This document shows positions 8,677 through 16,369 of a DNA stretch of 17,152 nucleotides, piece by piece. How positions within the stretch are numbered: the stretch's first letter is position 1; each line of letters starts with the position of its first letter. The notes under the pieces are model-generated. The model was not told the origin of the DNA, made no database searches, and worked only from the letters and a program-made list of their open reading frames with translations. The position numbers and the translations under genes are program-made. Source of the DNA: Stramenopiles sp. TOSAG23-3 (lineage: Eukaryota > Sar); contig LT642459.1 in NCBI GenBank assembly GCA_900128585.1, positions 1-17,152 of the forward strand, in the 5' to 3' direction.

Positions 8677-8824
8677 TTCTTTTTCTTCTTTTTCTTTTTC
8701 TTTTTCTTCTTCTTCATATTCTTCTTCTTCTTCTTTCTTCTTCTCTTCTTCTTCTTCTTCTTCTTCTTTTTCTTCTTCTTCTTCTTCTTCTTCTTCTTCT
8801 TCTTCTTCTTCTTCTTCTTCTTTT
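8677..8824. repeat. Long (TTC)n / (GAA)n polypyrimidine tract
   Basis: TTC triplets with some TTTTTC units. Positions 8719-8824 contain no purine on the plus strand (106 nt). The tract ends 380 bp before the ATG of the glycosyltransferase gene. ORFs running through it in several frames encode only poly-Ser, poly-Leu or poly-Phe and are not genes. Confidence 0.95.
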
Positions 8825-8995
8825 AAAATTATTTTATTATTATTAATATTATCTTCTCCTCTCGCTCTCTCGCTCTCTACTCAATAATTCTCGATCATCA
8901 ATATAATAATAATAATCAATAATATATTATCAACGAACAAGAAACGAAAAGTCAAAAACAGTAGAAACAAACAAAGAACAAACAGAAAGAGAGAA

Positions 8996-9178
8996 ATGGA
9001 AATGATGTTAAACAGTGGCGAGGATGGAAGTTGTAAACAAGAAATATCATCGATACCGTGTAGTTGTGTGTTTTTTATAGCTAGCAGATTTATTGCAACG
9101 CTTGCACAGAAAGAAGCGTTTGCGTTCGTTTGGGTGCAGGAAGAATACGCGAGGTGGAACGGACAGTTGGCTTGGTAG
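8996..9178 (+). other. Possible upstream ORF in the leader of the glycosyltransferase gene
   Basis: A 60-codon ORF opens at an ATG (GAAATGG) and ends at a TAG 26 nt before the glycosyltransferase ATG, in a different frame. No other ATG-initiated gene lies between the TTC tract and 9204. If the transcript starts upstream of 8996, this would be a translated leader ORF. The peptide is mixed in composition with no recognised domain. Its presence in the mRNA is unproven. Confidence 0.25.
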
Positions 9179-9203
9179 GCAGCGTAGGCAGGCAGGCAGG
9201 AAC

Positions 9204-11804
9204 ATGGCCTTTCAACAGACGGCTGGGGGCTTTGGGAAGCTGCCGCTACTGGCTCGGCTTTTGGTGTATGTGGTTACGTTGGCGTGCTTTGGCTATTTTT
9301 CTGTAGGGGCACTGTGGTATTTGTTCTCTGCCAGAGGCCAGGTGACGTCCGCGATCTCAGGTGCACCGACGCCCGTCGAGGAACTCGGCTTAAAAATTTT
9401 TGTTTACAGCTTACCACACCGTTTCAACAAAGACCTGTTTCGTTCCGTGTACAAGAACAAAAAGCGGAAGGGTGGTTACCAGGACCAAATGGCGGAAGGC
9501 ATCATATTCCAAAACCTTTTGAACAGCCCCGTCCGGACACTTGACCCCGAAGAGGCAGACCTTTTCTACGTCCCCTTGTTTGCAGCGGCAGCCGTTTCCC
9601 AGCTGGTGCACGACCCGGAGAAACGGGAAGGCGCCAGGAGACTCGTTTTGGAAGCGCACACGTACATTTCGACAAAATTCGATTATTGGAAGCGTTACAA
9701 TGGGGCCGATCATGTGTGGGCCTTCACGCACGACCATGGGCCTTGCACAGACGTCAATTACGAACGTGCGATGGAAAGCGCATTGACACGGGAGTTGCTG
9801 CACAAGTTGCGCGACTCCATCTTTTTGACCAACACGGGCGACCTCCATTCGCCGTGCTTCAACCCGCTCAAGAGCATCGTCATACCCCCGTATGTGGGCA
9901 AACCGCATTTTTTAGAGCTCGCGGCACCCCGCAAGCCCGACAGCGAGCACCCCGTCAGTGAAGGCCGGGACATTTTTGCAAGCTTTCGTGGCCAAACGAC
10001 ACTGATCAAAGACCGCGACCCATGGTTTCGGTACATAATGCTGTACGGGTCCGCCGGCGACAGGGTCCACAACCATGGGAAACAACCAACGCTCGAGCCT
10101 TGCTTCGACTGGGCGATGAATGCAAACATGTGCGCAAGCTGTATGGGCAAGTGCTGCGCCGCCGAGCTGGCGGACCATCGGGTGTATAGCAATGGTGTGC
10201 GGCAACGGCTCTTGGCGATGTATGGGGGAAGCAGGAAAAAAGCGGGGAGGAAGAAAATACTGGTAAGCAGGGAGAAGTCGAAGGATTGGATAGAGGAGAT
10301 GAAGCGGAGCGTATTTTGCCTCTGCCCAGCAGGCTTCGCAAAATGGTCGATACGCACGTTTGAGAGCATTATTGCGGGCTGCATCCCCGTCATCATCGCC
10401 ACCGACCTACAGATGCCGTTTCAAAACTTCGTAGACTGGCACTCGATTTCCGTCCAAGTTAAAGAATCGGACGTGTCGAAGTTAGAATTTATTCTCGACG
10501 ATATTTCTCCTGCCAGGGTCCGGGCAATGCAGGAGAATTTAAAGTCGGTCCAAACGATGTTTAGCTATTTGGTGACCACGGAGACGGAAGGCTGGGCGTT
10601 TACAAATATAATGAACGAGCTTGCAAAACTATCGGCCTTGCGAAAGACACAGACAAAAGGTCCCCAGAAGAAGGCCCCCTGGAGAAACTGGAGGCCCATC
10701 GGGGCCCACAAAGTAAGAAGCGTCCCGTACCCCCCGAGCCACTACCCCCCGGTGGACGAGGACAACCGGGATATCTGCCTCGCAACGCAGCTGAGCAGCG
10801 ACCGCGCAGACCTGCTTTCCCGAATTTTGCTTCGATGGGAGGGGCCAGTGAGCGCAGCCGTCCTTATGCGCCAAAACGCCGAGGGGTTGGACGAGCAGAC
10901 GCTGAAGGAAGCATTCAGCGACCGCATCAGCGCGGACCCGTCGAGGCGGCTAAGTTTTGATTTTCTGTACTACGACGGCGACCACCCCTCCAAGGCGTAC
11001 CAGCACTACCCCGTCAACAAGCTGCGAAACATGGCACTCCGCGGGTGCAACACCAAATACTACTTTGTTTTAGACGTCGACTTTTTGCCATCGGACGATG
11101 CTTACTTGCACCTGCAGAACCACCTGCCGTTGCTGGAGGGCAGCGGGCGAAATGCGTTGGTAATCCCAGCGTTCGAGGTGGACGCGGACGTCCTTACCAC
11201 CGACGTCGACGCGGTCGACAAGGTAAGGCACAAAGAGACATTGCGAAAATTGTACATGGTAGACAAAAGGAAGCGGTGGCGGGACACCCCCCGCACTGCT
11301 TCCAAGGCCAGGGCGTTCCAGTTGATGCACTATAAAGATGGCCACCACCCGACGAACACGGAAAAGTGGATGCACACGGACCAACTGTACAGCGTGGATT
11401 ACAAGTGGGGCTACGAGCCGTACTTGCTGTTGAAACGGCCGTTCCCGTTATTCGAGGAGTCGTTTGTAGGTTACGGCCAAAACAAAGTTTCGTACGCTTA
11501 TGAATTGGCTGCAGCTCGCTTCTCGTTCATTGTCATCCCGAACGTGTACGTTATACACGTCCATACCGACAAAAGCATCGGCGTGAAAGTAGTGAGTGAC
11601 ACGAACAAATTCAAGATCGACAGGAAGGCAATAGAAATCTTAAAAAAGAAAAAAGACTTTACGGTAGGGTGGTCGTGTTGGCGCCCCTTCATCAACCGCG
11701 TGGACAAAATGTACGGCTTTCGCGCCACGGAGCCATGCTGGGTCTCCGAATACGTATGGAGAGATGTGAATCTCAAGCACAGGGAGTGCGTGGTAAACGT
11801 GTGA
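9204..11804 (+). CDS. Bifunctional-type Golgi glycosyltransferase: exostosin (GT47) + LARGE/B4GAT1-like (GT49)
   Basis: 866 residues, predicted type II Golgi membrane protein: short N-tail, one membrane segment (about 15-41), then a lumenal catalytic part. Residues 63-475 are an exostosin/GT47 domain: KIFVYSLP, DPEEADLFYVPLF, then FCLCPAGFAKWSIRTFESI and AGCIPVII, the conserved nucleotide-sugar side. Residues 520-850 match GT49: YPVNKLRNMALRG, a DxD metal/sugar-nucleotide motif (DVD at 624-626), VIPAFEVD, and FVGYGQNKVSYAYEL then PNVYVIHV. GT47 enzymes build heparan sulfate or plant and algal cell-wall glycans. GT49 enzymes add glucuronic acid in matriglycan and related chains. A Cys-rich patch (C300, C310, C313, C317, C318) may form disulfides. 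The frame is open 37 codons upstream but has only a TTG there; the ATG at 9204 (ACATGG) puts the membrane anchor where expected. Donor sugars and product are unknown. Confidence 0.85.
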   Translation: MAFQQTAGGFGKLPLLARLLVYVVTLACFGYFSVGALWYLFSARGQVTSAISGAPTPVEELGLKIFVYSLPHRFNKDLFRSVYKNKKRKGGYQDQMAEGIIFQNLLNSPVRTLDPEEADLFYVPLFAAAAVSQLVHDPEKREGARRLVLEAHTYISTKFDYWKRYNGADHVWAFTHDHGPCTDVNYERAMESALTRELLHKLRDSIFLTNTGDLHSPCFNPLKSIVIPPYVGKPHFLELAAPRKPDSEHPVSEGRDIFASFRGQTTLIKDRDPWFRYIMLYGSAGDRVHNHGKQPTLEPCFDWAMNANMCASCMGKCCAAELADHRVYSNGVRQRLLAMYGGSRKKAGRKKILVSREKSKDWIEEMKRSVFCLCPAGFAKWSIRTFESIIAGCIPVIIATDLQMPFQNFVDWHSISVQVKESDVSKLEFILDDISPARVRAMQENLKSVQTMFSYLVTTETEGWAFTNIMNELAKLSALRKTQTKGPQKKAPWRNWRPIGAHKVRSVPYPPSHYPPVDEDNRDICLATQLSSDRADLLSRILLRWEGPVSAAVLMRQNAEGLDEQTLKEAFSDRISADPSRRLSFDFLYYDGDHPSKAYQHYPVNKLRNMALRGCNTKYYFVLDVDFLPSDDAYLHLQNHLPLLEGSGRNALVIPAFEVDADVLTTDVDAVDKVRHKETLRKLYMVDKRKRWRDTPRTASKARAFQLMHYKDGHHPTNTEKWMHTDQLYSVDYKWGYEPYLLLKRPFPLFEESFVGYGQNKVSYAYELAAARFSFIVIPNVYVIHVHTDKSIGVKVVSDTNKFKIDRKAIEILKKKKDFTVGWSCWRPFINRVDKMYGFRATEPCWVSEYVWRDVNLKHRECVVNV

Positions 11805-12021
11805 CGGGCCCCGAGAAAGAGCAATTTACTGGTGTGATATTTACGTTTTATTATATTTTGTTGACTATATAATTTGTTTTTTTTATATTTTGTTGAGATT
11901 TGTTTTTCATAAATGTTCCGTTTACATATTTATTTGTACAAAGTAGGTATTATCTAAAGTTGCAACACAGGAGCATGGGGCATGGTTATCTAGAACATCT
12001 TTTACTGCAACAAAGGCACAC
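11805..12021. other. Short convergent 3' spacer
   Basis: 217 bp of AT-rich DNA between the 3' ends of the glycosyltransferase gene and the small membrane-protein gene. Only a possible polyadenylation hexamer on the minus strand is visible. Confidence 0.6.
11929..11934 (-). terminator. Possible polyadenylation signal (AATAAA on minus strand)
   Basis: TTTATT on the plus strand reads AATAAA on the minus strand, 88 nt beyond the stop of the 12022-12387 gene. The position is plausible, but the motif is a simple hexamer in AT-rich DNA. Confidence 0.35.
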
Positions 12022-12387
12022 CTACTTGTTGCTTTCTTGCTCGGGAAGCTTACCCCCCCCCCTCTTTTCTTCATGCCACTTTACATTGTCAGGGTTGATC
12101 CTTTGCCGGTTGGACTTGGTCTTTCCACCTCGTAGTATCGCGTCAAACTTTTTTTCCGTTTCTTCGTCGAACCTCCCAGTTTCCGAGCGAGTTTTGAACA
12201 TTTGTTTCAATGCTTGATTGTTTCGTCGGGCAGTTTGAACTTGCCTAGCATAGTTCGTTTCTAAATGTTTTTCGAGTTCCTCCGGAGACTTTTGAGTATA
12301 CTTCCCATACGCATAGAAAGCCAAAGAAGGGACGCCAAGGAGCACTATAGTTTGGAACGTTTGGTAGTCCAACTTTCGCCGAGCCAT
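12022..12387 (-). CDS. Small single-pass membrane protein of unknown function
   Basis: 121 residues. I do not recognise the family with confidence. Residues 1-9 are basic (MARRK). Residues about 10-28 form one hydrophobic segment with Pro and small residues. The rest is hydrophilic and mostly helical: a YGKYTQKSPEELEKHLE motif directly after the membrane segment, an Arg/Asn/Gln-rich stretch, then a Lys/Gly-rich tail ending GGGK. Basic N-tail, one short membrane helix and a charged helical tail are also seen in mitochondrial inner-membrane assembly factors, and two such genes lie in this window, but this is inference only. The frame begins two codons upstream with GTG; the ATG at 12387 is the natural start. 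A run of about ten G near the 3' end makes the last dozen residues sensitive to sequencing error. Confidence 0.7.
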   Translation of the reverse strand: MARRKLDYQTFQTIVLLGVPSLAFYAYGKYTQKSPEELEKHLETNYARQVQTARRNNQALKQMFKTRSETGRFDEETEKKFDAILRGGKTKSNRQRINPDNVKWHEEKRGGGKLPEQESNK

Positions 12388-12672
12388 CTGCACACCAGGG
12401 CGGAGGGAGGTATTTTATCCTCGCGTCAAAATGTTAAACACTCACACAATAAACCACTGTTTTGACACTTTTGACTGGACAGACTAACTCGTTGCTTGTC
12501 ATCCCACACATGAAAAACATCCTTCGAAGTGGAGTTATTATTAAGGAGAGAGAAGAAGAAGAAGCAAGAAGAAAGAACTACTACTTGTTGAAAAAAAATA
12601 ATTATAATAAAAAAAAAAATGGTGGTCTCGGCCGGTGGTGATGTGATGTAATTAATTATAATAAATATATAA

Positions 12673-12721
12673 TAACAACAACAACATAGTCAAAAACAAC
12701 AACAACAACAAGAAACAACAA
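12673..12721. repeat. (AAC)n microsatellite
   Basis: ACA/AAC triplets in two blocks separated by a short unique stretch near 12690. Confidence 0.85.
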
Positions 12722-13017
12722 AGAGTGTTGTTCTCTTCATCATCATTTTATTATTATTTATTAAAATTATTTTTTATTTTTTATTTTTTTTTATTATTCT
12801 TCGAATAATAATTTAATAATACAGTTATTATAAAGAGATATCTAATGTGTCCCAATGCTGTGTCTATGTTATCTAAGTATAAAATATCTTCTTTTTTTAT
12901 AAAAATACAATACAACTCAATCGTAATTCTATATTATATTTTTATTATTTTTTATATTTATTATCACTGTACCCTGTACCCTGTATTACGTACGTATTTT
13001 ATTTCCAATTGTTTTAT

Positions 13018-13068
13018 TTCTTTTTCTTCTTTTTCTTCTTTTTTCTTCTTTTTTCTTCTTTTTCTTTT
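13018..13068. repeat. TTTTTCTTC pyrimidine tract
   Basis: Repeated TTCTTTTTTCTTC units of 9-11 nt, pyrimidine-only on the plus strand. Confidence 0.85.
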
Positions 13069-13379
13069 CAAGAAGAGGTTAGAATTAGGGTTTTGAATTA
13101 TTACCATCATCATAAATACAGGCAATTACTGTTAATGCTGTACAGTATAATATTTTATATGTGCTGTAATGGTGTACTGTAAATAATTTTAAAATTCCAT
13201 TTCGTTCAAAATAGTATGATCATATATGTAATAATAGAAAGGAATATAATATTGTATTCAACATTAAATAAGATATGATAACCCTAATGGTATTCCAATA
13301 TTAATGAAGGTTCAACGGCTATACTACTACAACTCCCACACTTGTGTGTTTTCATAGGTAAATAAAAGTTTGTATATAG

Positions 13380-13395
13380 TTATACTATAGTATAA
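13380..13395. repeat. Perfect 16-nt palindrome
   Basis: TTATACTATAGTATAA is exactly self-complementary. It lies in AT-rich intergenic DNA, where such a palindrome can arise by chance. Confidence 0.6.
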
Positions 13396-13885
13396 TACAA
13401 ATGGTATAGTTCAATATTATTTTAAAGTACAATATGTATATATTCTAATTGAATAAAATCCTAATGGATCTCGACTTGAACCTGACCGCCATCACATTTG
13501 TGTGCCACTTGGTATAATAGGTAAGTAAACCAATCTAATCAATATTCACACACATAGTCTTTGGCTCTACACAGCATTGGTTATTTCATTTGTACGAGTG
13601 AATCGTATTTATTATTATTATTATATAGGTACAGCATAATATATAACAGTGTACAGCTCAAACATCGATAAACTCACACACATTTCTTCTATAATTAAGT
13701 ATAAGTACATTAAATATGTATTGTATATATAATTATACCTATGTATATGATTCATTCTTTTCGTTCGTTCGTTCTACGGCTGTCGTCTGTCTAGTTTCAA
13801 GTACGAATTAAATTAAATTCAATGAAGAAGAAAAGATATAGATGCTGTGTATATCTAAAATGGAATGTCATCTTGGACCTCTCTC

Positions 13886-14218
13886 TTCTGTTCTCTTCTC
13901 TTCTGTTCTGTTCTCTTCTGTTCTCTTCTCTTCTCTTCTGTTCTCTTCTCTTCTGTTCTCTTCTCTTCTCTTCTGTTCTCTTCTCTTCTCTTCTGTTCTC
14001 TTCTGTTCTCTTCTGTTCTCTTCTCTTCTCTTCTGTTCTCTTCTCTTCTCTTCTGTTCTCTTCTCTTCTCTTCTGTTCTCTTCTCTTCTGTTCTCTTCTG
14101 TTCTCTTCTGTTCTCTTCTCTTCTCTTCTGTTCTCTTCTGTTCTCTTCTGTTCTGTTCTCTTCTCTTCTCTTCTGTTCTCTTCTGTTCTGTTCTGTTCTC
14201 TTCTCTTCTCTTCTCTTC
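13886..14218. repeat. Two-letter pentamer array (TTCTC / TTCTG)n
   Basis: About 66 tandem pentamers in which only the fifth base varies, C or G. TTCTG units recur mostly every two or four pentamers, giving a higher-order 10- and 20-nt pattern. No frameshift breaks the 5-nt register. Because five is coprime to three, all frames on both strands are largely open, producing spurious ORFs of 119-197 codons. Confidence 0.95.
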
Positions 14219-14272
14219 ATATAAATACAATACAATAAATAGCATGCAAATAGCCTATAATATAATAAATAA

Positions 14273-14420
14273 TTCTTCTTCTGTGGCTCTCTCTTCACTT
14301 CTTTTTTCTTCCTCATATCTTCTTCTTTTTTTTCGGTTTCTTTCTTTTCTTTCTTTCTTTGTATTCCTATATATATTAAATTATATAATATACTTCCTCT
14401 TTTTCTTTTCGTAAGATCTT
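14273..14420. repeat. Degenerate TTC/CTTT pyrimidine-rich region
   Basis: Mixed TTC, CTTT and CTCTCT units with short AT-rich interruptions, pyrimidine-rich on the plus strand. Confidence 0.7.
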
Positions 14421-14754
14421 CTTTCTTTTTTGCACTTAACATAAACACAGCAGAAGAGAAAGAATAAAAAAAAAAAAAGAAGAAAGGAGTATACGTTGAT
14501 GAATCCTTTGCTTTAATGGTATTTCCATATTAATAAATTAATTAAAAAAAAAAAGATCGTATTGCATCATTAAATTAATACCTGAATAGCATAGAAATCT
14601 AGAAATATGATACGCGGTAGTAGGTACGTAGTTATTAAATATTTAAAGAGGACACAGGGAGAGCATATATAATGGAAGAAGAGAATCCGTTGTTTTTTTT
14701 GAACGAAGATCTTATCCCCAATGGTATTTTTATGTTGAAAAAAAAATAGTAGAT

Positions 14755-14805
14755 AGAAGAAGAAGAGGGAAGAGGAGAAGAAAGAAGAAGAAGAAGCAAG
14801 ACAGA
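14755..14805. repeat. GAA/GAG purine-rich tract
   Basis: AGAAG and GAGGA units, nearly all purine on the plus strand, opposite in strand sense to most pyrimidine tracts here. Confidence 0.75.
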
Positions 14806-15055
14806 AGAGAGATACTATTTAAGTTAGTTTCTTTTTTCAGGTTGAAGTGAATGGGAGGAATGTAGTAGATATGGAACGAATGAATGTATAGGATGGGATG
14901 TGCAGGACTGTACGGGTATGCATTGAAGAACTAGAAAAAGTGCATGTCTGAACGAAGCATTGTTTCACAGTTTAAACCATTCACAAATTGCAAATACAAA
15001 GTATTGAAACGATTCATTTTAACACCACACCCTACGCTAAAACAAAGAAAGGAAC

Positions 15056-16369
15056 ATGGGAGCCGCAGCGTCTACCGATAACATGACTGACGAGCAGTAC
15101 AAGGAAGCCGTCGACAATCTATTCAAACAAGTTGAAGAGATTCGCGCCTCTAACCCAGGGAACCGGTGCGTCAAGTACCTGACCCGAGAAATCTTCGACG
15201 GGTACTCCAAGGAAGACCAGCTCACGCTTTACAAGTGCGCAAGGACCGGCATCGAGAACAAGGATTCCGGCCTCGGCTGCTACGCCATGAAGCCAGGGGA
15301 CTACAAGACCTTCTCCAACTTCTTCGACCCGTTGATCCGCGACTACCACAAGGCCGCCGCCGACGCTAAGCACGTCACCGACTGGGATGCCTCCACCGTT
15401 GGCGAGGCCGGCGTCTTGGACGTCACCAAGCTTGGCTTGGAAGAGCTTTCCATGCGCGTCCGTGTTGGCCGCAACTTGAAACAGTTCAACCTTCCAGGCC
15501 TTATGGACAAAGCCGAGCGCATCAAGTTCGAGCAAGTCATGCTCGCCGCCTTCGCAAAGATCGTCGAGAACCCAGAATTCGGCGGAAGCATTTATTCCAT
15601 GTCCCCAGACCACGGCGAGGGCGTTGAGAACCCAAACCTGATCACCGCCGAAAAGTACCAAGAGCTTGTGGACGCCCATGTTATGTTTAAGGACATGGAC
15701 GCCGACCCTTTCCTCAAGAGTGCCGGCATCAGTTCCGACTGGCCATACGGACGCGGGTGCTACCAATCCGAAGACAAGCAATGCATCATCTGGTTCGGAG
15801 AAGAAGACCAACTTCGCATCATGTGCATGAAGAAAGGGACCATGTTGAACGAAGTCTTTGACCGTCTTCGGAAGTTATTGGATACCGTAGAATCCATCGA
15901 AGGCATCGAGTTTGCCACGGACGAGAACTACGGGTATGTTACGTCTTGCCCAAGTAACCTTGGCACTGGTATGCGCGCCTCTGTCCACATCAAGATCCCC
16001 AACTTGACTGCCGATGGTTCCGATGCTAAAGCTAAAGAAGTTGCCAAGCCATTAGGTCTCTCTGTTCGTGGAACTGGCGGTGAGCACACCCCAATCGGAG
16101 CCGACGGTACCGTGGACATTTCCCCAAGTGCCCGTCTTTTCATCAAGGAGCGCGATATTATTGCAGCACTTTACGAAGGCATTAAACTTTTGATGGAAAA
16201 GGAAAAAGCCGCCGCCGCCCCCCCCGCCGAAGCTGCGGCCGCCCCCGCCGAGGCCGCCCCCGCCGAGGCCGCCCCCGCCGAGGAAGCCGCCAAGCCAGCC
16301 GAAGAAGCCGCGGCCCCCGCCGAGGAAGCCGCCAAGCCAGCCGAAGAAGCCGCGGCCCCCGCCGAGTAA
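15056..16369 (+). CDS. Phosphagen kinase (ATP:guanido phosphotransferase), predicted N-myristoylated, with Pro/Ala/Glu tail
   Basis: 437 residues. Reversibly transfers phosphate between ATP and a guanidino compound (arginine, taurocyamine or similar), buffering ATP where demand is high. The family fold is complete: guanidino-specificity loop SGLGCYAM (71-78), phosphate-binding Arg in MRVRVGR (R134, R136), EED (249-251) with catalytic E250, R254, the signature CPSNLGT with reactive C298, R307, and the RGTGGEHT loop with R338 and E343. Compared with Limulus arginine kinase, NEEDH reads GEEDQ and RGTRGEH reads RGTGGEH, the second Gly being as in creatine kinases. The substrate cannot be fixed from sequence; taurocyamine kinases are known from oomycetes. 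MGAAAS fits an N-myristoylation signal. Residues 385-437 lie beyond the normal family end and consist of AAPAEE/AAKPAEE repeats. The ATG at 15056 (AACATGG) begins exactly at the myristoylation motif. Codon use is strongly biased, suggesting high expression. Confidence 0.92.
   Translation: MGAAASTDNMTDEQYKEAVDNLFKQVEEIRASNPGNRCVKYLTREIFDGYSKEDQLTLYKCARTGIENKDSGLGCYAMKPGDYKTFSNFFDPLIRDYHKAAADAKHVTDWDASTVGEAGVLDVTKLGLEELSMRVRVGRNLKQFNLPGLMDKAERIKFEQVMLAAFAKIVENPEFGGSIYSMSPDHGEGVENPNLITAEKYQELVDAHVMFKDMDADPFLKSAGISSDWPYGRGCYQSEDKQCIIWFGEEDQLRIMCMKKGTMLNEVFDRLRKLLDTVESIEGIEFATDENYGYVTSCPSNLGTGMRASVHIKIPNLTADGSDAKAKEVAKPLGLSVRGTGGEHTPIGADGTVDISPSARLFIKERDIIAALYEGIKLLMEKEKAAAAPPAEAAAAPAEAAPAEAAPAEEAAKPAEEAAAPAEEAAKPAEEAAAPAE
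16240..16279 (+). repeat. 15-bp coding repeats (GAGGCCGCCCCCGCC type)
   Basis: Two to three tandem 15-bp units encode EAAPA in the C-terminal tail of the phosphagen kinase, immediately before the 42-bp duplication. Confidence 0.75.
16280..16363 (+). repeat. Exact 42-bp tandem duplication in the kinase tail
   Basis: Positions 16280-16321 and 16322-16363 are identical, each encoding 14 residues (EEAAKPAEEAAAPA). In-frame and without a single mismatch, so the duplication is recent or homogenised. Confidence 0.9.

Larger units (their letters stand above)
7652..9203. other. Divergent, repeat-rich intergenic region
   Basis: The 1.55 kb between the 5' ends of the TBC1D23-like and glycosyltransferase genes must hold both promoters. 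It is AT-rich, with CA dinucleotides near 7805-7822, a CTC/TTC/CAT tract near 7958-8005, (GAAA)n at 8289-8334 and a long TTC tract at 8677-8824. No gene other than a short upstream ORF at 8996-9178 can be supported. T/A-rich ORFs here are low-complexity. Confidence 0.65.
13521..14840 (+). other. Candidate leader (5' UTR) intron of the phosphagen kinase gene
   Basis: A consensus donor GTAAGTAA at 13521 follows a GC-richer island (13467-13520). CTTTTTTCAG at 14831-14840 is a strong pyrimidine-tract acceptor, 215 nt before the kinase ATG. The sequence after the acceptor has stops in frame, so only a non-coding exon is possible. Both sites are single matches in low-complexity DNA, and the inferred intron would span the TTCTS array. 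Confidence 0.15.
12388..15055. other. Large divergent intergenic region, AT-rich with many repeats
   Basis: 2.67 kb with no supportable gene. It contains (AAC)n, T/C-rich tracts, ATT runs, the TTCTC/TTCTG array, a perfect 16-nt palindrome (13380-13395) and several copies of an AATGGTATT-type motif. A GTAAGT at 13521 and a pyrimidine-tract acceptor CTTTTTTCAG at 14831-14840 could bound a leader intron of the phosphagen kinase gene. Reverse-strand and forward ORFs through the microsatellites are repeat translations. Confidence 0.65.

Noticed and set aside
8594-8887. 97-codon poly-Ser and poly-Leu ORFs
   Set aside because: Direct translation of the TTC microsatellite.
9093-9203. 37-residue N-terminal extension of the glycosyltransferase
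   Set aside because: Begins with TTG, not ATG. The ATG at 9204 has good context and places the membrane anchor correctly.
12845-13096. 83-codon hydrophobic ORF
   Set aside because: Ile/Tyr/Phe-rich translation of AT-rich DNA ending in a TTC tract; no coding character.
13822-14448. Four overlapping ORFs of 119-197 codons on both strands
   Set aside because: Translations of the TTCTS pentamer array; a 5-nt repeat without stops keeps several frames open.
15119-15811. 230-codon minus-strand ORF
   Set aside because: Antisense shadow of the highly codon-biased phosphagen kinase gene.
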